From a bacterium 1XD21-13 (GTDB lineage Bacteria > Bacillota > Clostridia > Lachnospirales > Lachnospiraceae): a DNA stretch of 64,000 bases. The notes beneath the pieces were generated by a model. The model was not told the DNA's origin. It made no database searches and saw only the letters and a program-made list of their open reading frames with translations. Numbering within the stretch: position 1 is the stretch's first letter; every line of letters starts with the position of its first letter. Both the position numbers and the translations under genes were made by a program. The stretch covers positions 1 to 64,000 of the forward strand of contig QZDX01000002.1 in assembly GCA_009917555.1 (NCBI GenBank), given 5' to 3'. Below are positions 44,054-52,918 of this stretch, in pieces.

Positions 44054-46129
44054 TTATTCCTCTGCAGCTCTTGCCGCCACTTCTCTCTCCTGTACATCTG
44101 AGGGAGCCTGCTCATAACGTGCAAACTCGTACTCATAGACACCACTTCCTCCTGTCATGGAACGCAGGTCTGTGGAATATCCGAAAATCTCAGTCATAGG
44201 CACATCTGCCACAACCTCCTGCTTGCCCCCTGCTACCGGATTCATACCCAGCACACGGCCACGGCGCTTATTCAGATCACCCATAACGTCTCCCGTATAC
44301 TTGTCGGGAACCGTCACCTTCATGGAACAGATGGGCTCCAAAAGCACCGGACTTGCATCCATAAAGCCCTTTTTAAATGCCTGGATGGTAGCCGTCTTAA
44401 ACGCCATCTCCGAGGAATCTACCGGATGGTAAGATCCGTCATAAAGCACTGCTTTCACGCCCACAACAGGATATCCCGCCAAGGGTCCCTTGGTAACGGA
44501 TTCCTGTACACCCTTTTCCACTGCCGGGAAGTAGTTCTTGGGAACAGCGCCGCCCACTACGATCTGGTCAAATACGTAAGCCGTCTCCAAATCTCCCGAT
44601 GGCTCAAATGTCATCTTTACATGGCCGTACTGTCCGTGTCCGCCGGACTGCTTCTTATACTTGGAATCCACATCAGATTTCTTGCGGATGGTCTCTCTAA
44701 ATGCAACCTTGGGACGGCTCAGCTCAACGGCAACCTTGAACTTCTCCTCAAGCTTGCTGATTACCACATCTAGATGCTGATCGCCCATGCCATAAAGCAG
44801 GGTCTGACGATTCTCGGAATCGTTCACCGTCTTCAGTGTCAGATCCTCCTCCATCATCTTGGTAAGGGCCTGGGAAATCTTATCCTCGTCTCCCTTATTC
44901 TTTGCCTTATAGCACATGTATGTATAGGGCTTGGAAACCTCGGTTCTTCCAAATGCCACCGGTGTAGCCTTGGTGGAAAGGGTATCTCCTGTCTTTGTGC
45001 TTGTAAGCTTGCCGATGGCTCCGATGTCTCCTGCATGGAGCTCCGGCACCTCAATGGGTTTATTGCCCTGCATCACGTAAAGCTTGCTCAGCTTCTCCTC
45101 TGCGTCCTTATCCTGGTTGTACAGGGTGTCGTCAGACTTAATAACGCCGGAGGATACCTTGATCAGAGAATATTTTCCAATAAAGGGGTCCACAATGGTC
45201 TTAAACACATAGGCGGATTTTGACTTGGAGAAATCGTAGTTTGCCTCAAAAATCTCGTTGGTCTTAGTATTGATGCCGTTGCACGCTTTCTTATCCGGGC
45301 TTGGGAACAGCTCTACTATGTCGTTCATCAGATTGTGGATGTTCCGAAGCTCTGCGCTGGAGCCCATGGAAACGGGAATCACGGAGCCGTCGCCCACGTT
45401 GAACTTCATGGCTGCACGAATCTCGCTGACCGTAAACTCCTCCCCATTGAAATAGCGCTCCATAAATTCATCAGAGGTCTCTGCCACTGCGTCTAACAGT
45501 GCCTCGCGGCAGATAGCCAGATTTTCCTTGGAATACTCTGGAATATCACAGGGCTCACGCTTGCCGATGCCGGTGAACCGGCGGCCCTCCATCTTGCACA
45601 CATTGATGTAGCCCACAAACTTCTCATCCTCACGGATGGGCTGATAGAAAGGTGCAATCTTCTTGCCGTAGCGCTCGGTTAAGTCCTCCACTACCTGACG
45701 GAAAGATGCATGGTCCACATCCATCTCAGTCACGAAGAACATCCGGGGCAGCTTGTACTTTTCGCACATCTCCCATGCTTTCTCCGTTCCTACCTCCACG
45801 CCGGCCTTGCCGGATACAACGATAATGGCTGCGTCGGCGGCGGCAACTGCCTCCTCTGCCTCTCCCACAAAGTCGAAATATCCCGGTGTATCTAAAATAT
45901 TTATTTTGCAGTCCTGCCAAATCAGCGGAATCACGGAAGTGCTGATTGAGAACTTTCTCTTAATCTCTTCCTTATCATAATCACTGATGGTATTTCCATC
46001 GGTTACCTTACCGATTCGGGTCGTAAGCCCGGATACATACGCCATGGCCTCCACCAGACTGGTCTTGCCACAGCCGCCGTGTCCCAAGAGCACTACGTTG
46101 CGAATCTTGTCAGTTGTGTAAATGTTCAT
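44054..46129 (-). CDS. EF-G paralogue (FusA2-type ribosomal GTPase)
   Basis: A 691-residue translation-factor GTPase with all EF-G domains. P loop GHGGCGKTS (residues 17-25); G3 is DTPGYFDFVGE, with Tyr instead of the His of canonical EF-G; the G4 position reads TEMD instead of NKMD. Domain IV and V motifs are present (GGHGQYGHVKM, LGMNPVAGGKQEVVADVPM, FGYSTDLRSMTGGSG). The DTPGY change is known for FusA2/EF-G2-like paralogues, whose role may be stress or ribosome recycling; a main fusA should lie elsewhere. Single gene with good codon adaptation. Confidence 0.88.
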   Translation of the reverse strand: MNIYTTDKIRNVVLLGHGGCGKTSLVEAMAYVSGLTTRIGKVTDGNTISDYDKEEIKRKFSISTSVIPLIWQDCKINILDTPGYFDFVGEAEEAVAAADAAIIVVSGKAGVEVGTEKAWEMCEKYKLPRMFFVTEMDVDHASFRQVVEDLTERYGKKIAPFYQPIREDEKFVGYINVCKMEGRRFTGIGKREPCDIPEYSKENLAICREALLDAVAETSDEFMERYFNGEEFTVSEIRAAMKFNVGDGSVIPVSMGSSAELRNIHNLMNDIVELFPSPDKKACNGINTKTNEIFEANYDFSKSKSAYVFKTIVDPFIGKYSLIKVSSGVIKSDDTLYNQDKDAEEKLSKLYVMQGNKPIEVPELHAGDIGAIGKLTSTKTGDTLSTKATPVAFGRTEVSKPYTYMCYKAKNKGDEDKISQALTKMMEEDLTLKTVNDSENRQTLLYGMGDQHLDVVISKLEEKFKVAVELSRPKVAFRETIRKKSDVDSKYKKQSGGHGQYGHVKMTFEPSGDLETAYVFDQIVVGGAVPKNYFPAVEKGVQESVTKGPLAGYPVVGVKAVLYDGSYHPVDSSEMAFKTATIQAFKKGFMDASPVLLEPICSMKVTVPDKYTGDVMGDLNKRRGRVLGMNPVAGGKQEVVADVPMTEIFGYSTDLRSMTGGSGVYEYEFARYEQAPSDVQEREVAARAAEE

Positions 46130-46280
46130 GCCTTATCCTCCAATATTTTTTTGCGTCTCCACGCCTCATTTCTGCCCTAGAGACCGCCATGTATATATTC
46201 TACTAAAAACCAGAGGAAAGTTCAAGTGTTTTATACAGATTGACAAGCGAAACCCCTGCAAGCCTCTGGGAATAGACGGG

Positions 46281-46323
46281 AAAAATAACAAGAAATTCCG
46301 CTTAAGGAAATTTCCTGTTATTT
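46281..46323 (-). terminator. Terminator of penicillin-binding protein gene
   Basis: Minus strand AAATAACA...TGTTATTT stem extended by GGAAATT-type pairs with two mismatches, followed by TTTTT. It lies 19 bases after the stop. Confidence 0.65.
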
Positions 46324-46341
46324 CTTCTGACCGATGACTGC

Positions 46342-48573
46342 TTAATTGAAATACGTATTATAAACCTCCTCCAGCCGCCTCCTCTCTGTTCCTTTCAGGG
46401 TCTGGCCGTAGATCTGCTCTGCCAAAGCTAATGCCTGCTCATAGTAAGCCTCCTGCTGCCCCCGGTCCGTTTCCTGGGAAATCTGCCCAATGAGAGCTTC
46501 TATCCGATCTGCCAGGGCGTGATCGTCCCGGTAATTCTGCACCGTGTATCCCGGCGAGAGCACCTCTGCGCCGTCACGTCCCGGATAATACTTCTCGTCC
46601 CCATTTACCAGCTCTGTGGTAGTCTCGAAGCGCTCATTTGCCGTACCCTCCACCAGCACCTCCATGGTATCCTTCCAGATCTGGGCGGGATAGCTTCCTC
46701 CGTACAGATTGTTCAGCTCTCTTGGCATATCGTAGCCCACCCACACCGCCATGGAATAGTCCGGGGTGATTCCCACGAACCAGCCGTCTTTGCTATTGTT
46801 GGTAGTTCCCGTCTTTCCGGCAGCCTCCACAGTGCTCTTCCACCCCATTTTCCTGGCTGTTCCTTTCTTGATGACACCCTTTAAAATGTCAATCATAACC
46901 TCGGTCTGTTCGGACGCATACACCTGTCTCATCTCGTAGGGCTCGTAGAGCTCCTCTCCGTATTTATCTAATATGGATACAATGCAGTCTGTCTGCTGAA
47001 ATTGGCCATGATTTACTATACAGGAGTAGGCATTTGCCATCTCTACGGTGGTGGTTCCGTAGGTGAAGCCTCCCAGAGCTGCCGCCGGATAAAAATCATC
47101 TGGTACTATCCGAGCGAAGCTCATATCCTGGAGGTAAGACAGGCCGTCTTGCGGTGTGATCTCACAGAACAGCCGCCATGCCACGCCGTTTTTGGAGCTC
47201 TCCACAGCTGCCCGGAGGGTGGTTTTGGTACCGTACATTTCCAGAACCTTTTCAGGCTCCTCCTTTGCCTTTTCTACGTTGATGTCCGTCACTGTGGATC
47301 GGTCCGTATAGCCACGCTCCAAGGCAGGCAGATAGACGATCAAGGGCTTGATGGAGCTTCCCGGCTGGCGATAGGACTGGTAGGCCCGGTTCAGGGTGTA
47401 AGTGCTACTGCTCTGTGTCCGCCCTCCCACAATGGCCTCCACCTTGCCTGTCTCATTGTTGATCACCGTGGCGGCTCCCTGAAAGGCATACTGCCCATTC
47501 TCCGCAAGCTCCTCGTCAAAGGCCAGGACATGGTCGATGCTTTCCTGTAACAATGCCTGCTTTTCTTTGTTCAAGGTGGTTTTGACAACATAGCCGCCTA
47601 CATACAGCTCTGCCCGCATCCGCTCGTATGCCTGGTTGTAGGTTTCTACGTAGAAGTTATAGTCCTCCATAGTTGCAAAGGAATAGCGGAACAAAAAGCC
47701 GTCCAGCTTCATCAGGTAGCGTATGGCGCAGTCGATGGCGTAGGTGGTCTCGTAGTCCTTGATCTCAATGGGCTTCTTTTCATTGAGAACCAGGTCCTCC
47801 CGGAGTGCCTGTATCCTTTCCGTTTCCGTGATAAATCCACATTCCTGCATGTCCTTTAGGACCTTATCCCGTCTTGGGAGTGCGTTGCTGCTGTTTTTCA
47901 GGGGATCGTAGTAAGAGGGGGAATTAGGGATGGCGCACAAATAGGCCGTCTCATTTAGGGACAGCTCAGCTGCAGGCTTGTTGAAATAAAATTGTGCGGC
48001 GGCCTCTATACCGTAGCAGTTGTTTGCAAAATATATGTTATTGATATAGAATTCTATGATTTCTTCCTTGGAATACTTTTTTTCTACCTCCAGGGCATAG
48101 CAGATCTCTTTGATCTTCCGCTCCAGGGTGACCTCCTTTGTGATAAATACGTTCCGCATAAGCTGCTGGGTGATGGTGCTGGCCCCGTGGACCTTTTCAC
48201 CCTTGGAGGTAACATACTCGAAGCCCACCCGGACGATGGCCTTTAGGTCAATGCCCTTGTGCTCCCAAAAGCTGCGGTCCTCAATAGCAATGAAGGCGTT
48301 GACTACATTTTCCGGGATCTGGTCGAAGGTTAAGTAGATCTTGCTCCCATTTCCCGAAAGCTCTGTGAGGAGGTGACCCTCGTCGTCGTAAAGGTAGCTG
48401 GTGAGATTCCGCTTGAAGGTGTTGGTGTTGGAATCTGCCACAGCTTCCTTTGCTTCCTGGCTGTATTCCTGGTACATGGGGTAGACCTTGTAGAGCACAG
48501 CTCCACCCATGGCCAAAATGCCTATAATAGTTAAAAATATTAGGATTTTAAGTATTCTTTTTATCAGTTTCAT
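46342..48573 (-). CDS. Class A penicillin-binding protein (PBP1A-like)
   Basis: A 743-residue bifunctional peptidoglycan synthase. Membrane anchor near the N-terminus; GT51 glycosyltransferase domain with FIAIEDRSFWEHKGID (catalytic Glu) and HGASTITQQLMRNVF; transpeptidase domain with SxxK in RQPGSSIKP, SxN in SSKNGVA and KTG in AAGKTGTTNNSKDGWFVG. The C-terminal 80 residues are charged and helical. Start placed at MKLIKR, with AGGA six bases before; an in-frame Met seven codons upstream is possible. Transcribed from a promoter overlapped by a dyad. Confidence 0.93.
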   Translation of the reverse strand: MKLIKRILKILIFLTIIGILAMGGAVLYKVYPMYQEYSQEAKEAVADSNTNTFKRNLTSYLYDDEGHLLTELSGNGSKIYLTFDQIPENVVNAFIAIEDRSFWEHKGIDLKAIVRVGFEYVTSKGEKVHGASTITQQLMRNVFITKEVTLERKIKEICYALEVEKKYSKEEIIEFYINNIYFANNCYGIEAAAQFYFNKPAAELSLNETAYLCAIPNSPSYYDPLKNSSNALPRRDKVLKDMQECGFITETERIQALREDLVLNEKKPIEIKDYETTYAIDCAIRYLMKLDGFLFRYSFATMEDYNFYVETYNQAYERMRAELYVGGYVVKTTLNKEKQALLQESIDHVLAFDEELAENGQYAFQGAATVINNETGKVEAIVGGRTQSSSTYTLNRAYQSYRQPGSSIKPLIVYLPALERGYTDRSTVTDINVEKAKEEPEKVLEMYGTKTTLRAAVESSKNGVAWRLFCEITPQDGLSYLQDMSFARIVPDDFYPAAALGGFTYGTTTVEMANAYSCIVNHGQFQQTDCIVSILDKYGEELYEPYEMRQVYASEQTEVMIDILKGVIKKGTARKMGWKSTVEAAGKTGTTNNSKDGWFVGITPDYSMAVWVGYDMPRELNNLYGGSYPAQIWKDTMEVLVEGTANERFETTTELVNGDEKYYPGRDGAEVLSPGYTVQNYRDDHALADRIEALIGQISQETDRGQQEAYYEQALALAEQIYGQTLKGTERRRLEEVYNTYFN

Positions 48574-48606
48574 TGTTCCATCCTGTTTTGGCATTTCTTT
48601 ACCTAT

Positions 48607-48648
48607 ATTATAACAAAAGTGTACACAAGATCAACTGTGCACACTTTT
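48607..48648 (-). promoter_or_regulatory. PBP promoter overlapped by dyad (operator or upstream terminator)
   Basis: -35 TTGATC (48629-48634), 16-base spacer, -10 TATAAT (48607-48612) on the minus strand. The imperfect dyad AAAAGTGTACACA/TGTGCACACTTTT (48615-48648) spans the spacer and the -35. It could bind a repressor or, as RNA, terminate the operon upstream. The AT-rich stretch 48649-48849 has no gene. Confidence 0.6.
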
Positions 48649-48849
48649 ACTTTTAGTCTATTAAACTTTCACATTCGATATGCCTTATGCTCCAATAATA
48701 TAGCCTATTTTTCAGTCACATCAACTTGTATGTTTGGAAGCATATCATATACTCAATAAAAAATCAAATATTTTTACATATTAGTATGTATTGATATCAT
48801 AGATACATAAATTATAGTCTATGAATACATTCGATTTTTATCGTATGAA

Positions 48850-49077
48850 TTATGCAGATAAATCATGCGTCTTTAAATAGTCCAATATATCCCCGACACA
48901 CACAAATTTTCCAATATCCCTGTCCGAAATCTCAATCCCAAAGACTTCCTCAAAATCGGTTACAATGGAAACCAAGCCAAAAGACGATAATTACAGATCG
49001 GCCCTCAGTTGGGAATTTTCTGTTATCTCTTTCACCTCCGTATATTCTGACAAAATTTTCTTCACCTGCTCAAGCAT
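48850..49077 (-). pseudogene. Acyl carrier protein with in-frame TAA
   Basis: A 75-codon acyl carrier protein frame: MLEQVKKILSEYTEV at the start and IVTDFEEVFGIEISDRDIG in the second half, both typical. A TAA at 48991-48993 replaces the residue just before LSSFGLVSI, where the phosphopantetheine-bearing Ser lies, so the product would lack its functional site. GGAGG precedes the ATG, which overlaps the end of the reductase gene by eight bases. It would have served the adenylation/reductase protein encoded upstream. Confidence 0.75.
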
Positions 49078-51600
49078 GCTCTTTCCCCTCCAAATATCCA
49101 ATTTTCTCAAAAAATCCCATATACCTTTCCAGATAATCAAGCCCAATATCCGTCCATTCAAATCCGAGCCGTTTTAGATAATGCACCGTAAAATCGTTCT
49201 CAATCCGTATTTTACTGTCATAAATAATCTGATCATTGGAATCCAAATCATTGATAAAGGTTTCAAAGACAAACTCCATACCACTTTGCTGTGCCGTCTT
49301 TTTCAAGGTCTCTGTGAACTTCTCTCCGCTGACAATTTTTAAAGGATATCCTAATTTTCCAAAATAAATCCGCATCTGTTCCATATAGACAACCTTGGGA
49401 CTGTTCAGATGAAACACAGTCTGCTCCTTACTAAAATGCCTTGTAATCGTCATCAAAGCATGAGCCGCCTCATCAACAGGTGTGAATTCCAGATAAAGTT
49501 CCATTAAGTAATCCGGAAAGATTCCCATCTTCAGAATCGCTTTCACACGCTTTAAAAATGCATTGGTTTCATAATTCTTTTGAAACAAGCCATCCTTAAA
49601 ACGGTTTGTAAGATTTCCCATCCGCATGATGTTGGCACGCAGACCGTGGCTCACACCCTCCAATACCTCCCGTTCCGCTTCAAACTTACTTCGGGCATAC
49701 ACATTTTCCAGGGACTGGCCCACATACAGACTGCTCTCATAAAAATTCTTTTCTTCCTCATTGACATATCCGTCAAAATGATCTGCAAAGCTATTTCCCG
49801 ACACACTTAAGGTAGAGACATGGACCAGCTTTGCATCTGCCTCAAAACAGAATTTTATCAACCGTTTCTCAGATTCCACATTTGTCTCATAAAAATACTT
49901 GTAGGATCCATAATGCTTCACACTGGCCGCCGCATGAATTACCGTATCAACCCTTGACAGCAATTGTGTATAATCCTGTTCCGACAGGCCGAAGCCTTCC
50001 TCCTGCAAATCTGCACAGAAAATCTCTATGCGGGAAGAATCCTTAAATCTGTCCCCAAAATAATAGCCGCACAAATCATAAAAACGCTTGTGGCTATCCG
50101 CCTTATCCTTCCCCCGTACAAGAAAGTAAGCAACTCCTTTGTCATGCTCCAGAAAATCCGCAAGAATATGAATTCCCAGATATCCGGTAGCTCCCGTAAG
50201 CAGAATATCTCCCACCTGGGTTTCCTGCTGCTCTTTCACATACATAAGCTGGTTCTTCTCCAGAATCCGATCTATAACCGTGTAATCCAGATTCCTAAAA
50301 GAAACGTCCGGCTTATTTCCGGCTTCAATACTTGCTGCCAGCTGCTGCACTGTCGGATAATCAAATATGTTCTGCAAATCAAAATAGATCCCCTCATAGT
50401 GGGCCATAGCAGCCAATTCAATCGCTTTCAGGCTGTCTCCGCCCAAATCAAAGAAATTATCTCTGCGTCCAACCGGCGCACAGTCCAATACCTGTTCCAT
50501 CATTGCTGCAAGCTGATTTTCTATTTCTCCCTCAGGCTTCAGGTATTTCACGCTTCGTTCCACCTGCTGAAGCTCCACACTCCCTTTTTTCATATATAGA
50601 TTGCGATTCACCGCCACAACAGGGTAGCATTCCGTTATTCCATATCCGTTGAGTACCTGAATCCCTATAGCATCCATACTGTCTATATATTTCTGCTCCA
50701 GCAATGCCCCCTCCGCTGATGATCAGATCCAGATTTCCGCCAAATTGCGTAAGAATGGAACGAAAAAGTTTTCTTCTAATATCAATTCCACACTTTCTCA
50801 ACAGCTTGCTGCATGCAATCATAATTTTTAACAGCTTTACTTTCTTCTGTTCTTTTGCCGTTTTCCAAATGCTTTTATACATGGTCTCTACATACAAAGG
50901 CACCAAAAGCATATTCTGCGGCTTAAACAGCTGCATATCTGTACGGAATGTGCGTAGACTTTTATTAATACCAATCGGCTTTTGGTACACAAGCATTACC
51001 AATATACCGGTCGTAAAAGCAAATGTATGGTGGAGAGGCAGAGTAAGCATGGATGCGCCGGTAAACCATACATTTTGGCAAGCGCTGACTGTATCAACCA
51101 TCAGACTTTTTTGTGTCAGCATAACACCCTTCGGTTCTCCCGTTGTCCCTGATGTAAAAATAATGGAGCAGACATCATTCTCATTCACTTCATTTAATGA
51201 GAAGTCATGAAGGCCCTCAAAAATCCGCTTCCGGCCAAGCTCAAGAAACGAAGAGAACTCTTTCATCGGATATATATGGGAAACACTCTTCCTATCCCGC
51301 AATTTTTCCGCCATATCTGTGTAGGAATCTGCATACACCAAGGCTTTTGCTCCACAGCGCAATAGTAAGGTATGGATATCATCCTCGGATAACTCTTTGT
51401 CAATGGGAACGATGATATTGGATCCCAATACGACTGTAAAATAGGTGAGAATCTAATCGTAGCTGTTTTCTCCAAGTACGGCTATTTTTACATTCTTAAG
51501 TCCCTGATTATAAAAAAATGTTCCCAGAGCATCAATATCCTGCTGAAATTGCTGATAACTGACGGATCGAAGTTTCATCTCTTTGTCCTGATACTGGAAT
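49070..51600 (-). pseudogene. Adenylation-carrier-thioester reductase (NRPS-like), multiply broken
   Basis: Remnant of a carboxylic-acid-activating/reducing megaenzyme. AMP-binding core with A3 motif IFTSGTTGEPKGV and A5 NGYGITECYPVVAVNRN; carrier domain with phosphopantetheine site FDLGGDSLKAIEL; SDR-type thioester reductase from DILLTGATGYLGIHILADFL to the end. Lesions: TAG at 51453-51455 in GENSYD-stop-ILTYF (probably a lost Trp); a frameshift at the C-run 50707-50711 where one extra base splits ISGG from ALLEQKYID; and loss of adenylation motifs A7-A10 between VNRN and the carrier domain. The sequence meets an unrelated regulator fragment at about 51598. The original product may have been an aldehyde or reduced peptide. 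Confidence 0.82.
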
Positions 51601-51751
51601 GCTGTCCCGTATCGCTAACTATTTTGGCGTCACCTGCGATTATCTTTTAGAAATGGATGAGCGAACTTTAATTGATGTTACCGGAATTACACCTCAGCAG
51701 AGAGCCTTGGTTCAAAAGTTAGTTCTTGAATTTCAGAAAGGCAATTCCTAA
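51599..51751 (+). pseudogene. XRE-family regulator, C-terminal fragment
   Basis: A 50-codon plus-strand frame, MLSRIANYFGVTCDYLLEMD and onward to QKGNS, matching the end of a Cro/C1-type helix-turn-helix protein (IAxYFGVxxDYLL). The DNA-binding N-terminus is missing; the break coincides with the start of the adenylation pseudogene on the other strand, so a rearrangement joined the two. Followed by its own terminator. Confidence 0.65.
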
Positions 51752-51757
51752 ACAGAT

Positions 51758-51795
51758 AAATCTCCGAGAAACACTTATTTTCTCGGAGATTTTTG
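51758..51795 (+). terminator. Terminator of the regulator fragment
   Basis: Perfect 14-bp stem AAATCTCCGAGAAA/TTTCTCGGAGATTT (51758-51771, 51778-51791) followed by TT and G. Confidence 0.8.
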
Positions 51796-51820
51796 GTAAC
51801 CATATATTGTTTTAGCGATT

Positions 51821-51928
51821 TCAACTAAAAATCAGATTCATATTCGTGTGTCTGCATAAGGTAGAACCAATCGCCGCCTCATCACTTGGCCCCTCCACGA
51901 TAAAAACAATCACCTTCTTCTCATTCAT
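51821..51928 (-). pseudogene. N-terminal fragment of ATPase partner (Toprim-like?)
   Basis: A 35-codon frame, MNEKKVIVFIVEGPSDEAAI onward, ending prematurely in NMNLIFS. The IVFIVEGPSDEAA start resembles the VEG...D strand of Toprim-like proteins encoded after AAA ATPases in two-gene nuclease/defence cassettes. Its start overlaps the end of the ATPase remnant. Confidence 0.5.
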
Positions 51929-52489
51929 GCTTCATACCTCTGCCAGCCTTACGGAATGCCCTTGCAATCTTCAGGCTGTCCGTTTCCTCATAAATTACTT
52001 CCTCCTGTCCGCCAAGGGTAATCCCACGGAGGTACATATCCCTGAAATTATTGGTAGGCTTTACATTCCTCATATAAAAACCGTCTTATTGCTTCTTTTA
52101 TCTCCGTCATTCACAGCACAGCTTAGGGTCTCCTGTACTATCCTTGCACTCTTCTCCCAGCTCTTTAATGTCAGTGCATAGGTTACTTCATAAATAAAAG
52201 AGCTTTCATAAATATGAAAATCAGCTAAAATCTTTGCATGGTCAGAATTTACATCAAGATAATCGACAATCTCTTCCGGTATCACCTCTCCGATCATGAT
52301 TTGGTGTAAATAATATAAGGCATCAATAACCGTTGTTTTTCCGGAACCATTTTGACCATAAATGCCTAAAATTTCCGCCGTTTTTCTAATCAATTCCCTG
52401 CGATAAACATGGGGCATAATAATTCAGCCATCCGCAACATTTTTTATATTCGAAATTCTAAGCGCTGCCAGTCTTACAATACTCTCCAT
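51921..52489 (-). pseudogene. AAA family ATPase, broken
   Basis: Remnant of an ATPase beginning MESIVRLAALRISNIKNVADG with AGGAGG before the ATG. An in-frame TGA at 52424-52426 follows; the frame continues IIMPHVYRRELIRK and reaches Walker A ILGIYGQNGSGKTTVIDALY. It stops at 52070; a further 50 codons in another frame (52073-51921, MRNVKPTNNFRDMYLRGITL) look like the C-terminal end, so most of the middle is deleted. The style is that of OLD/RloA-like ATPases of anti-phage cassettes. Not functional as read. Confidence 0.65.
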
Positions 52490-52865
52490 TTTTACCTCCT
52501 ACTGGTATCAATCGAGCTTTCTTGTTTCTCATTAGCATGAAATATTAAATTTTTCAATTATTTTTTTGAATTTAGTATTTTTATTCTATTTTTTATAAAA
52601 CAATGTCATTTTATGTCGAAATTATTTTTTAATCATTGCATCCTCAAACGATTCAAACAATCTTAATCTCCAAATTTTCAAGCTTACACGAAGCCCTGCT
52701 TTGCATAGAATAAAACCAGGGCCGGGAAATAAGACTGGTCACAGGCTCATGCTCCCAAATCTAGTCCGCAATTAAAGACTACTACATATAGTCTTGTAAG
52801 TCAAAAAAATGGGAGACCAGTTATAATCCTGATCCCCCGAATCTTTATTCCTGCGGGCAGTGAAC
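52490..52865. other. AT-rich gene-free stretch
   Basis: No coding frame is supported. A partial dyad, ACTGGT...CTCCCA (around 52735-52758) against TGGGAGACCAGT (around 52810-52821), is the only structure seen. Confidence 0.4.
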
Positions 52866-52893
52866 CAAATGGACATGCTGACATGTCCATTTG
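52866..52893. terminator. Hairpin after sorbose-phosphate reductase gene
   Basis: Perfect 12-bp stem CAAATGGACATG/CATGTCCATTTG with CTGA loop, 26 bases beyond the stop of the reductase gene. No long U-run, so termination is probable but not certain. Confidence 0.55.
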
Positions 52894-52918
52894 ACTTCAC
52901 TATATTATCAATAATTTC

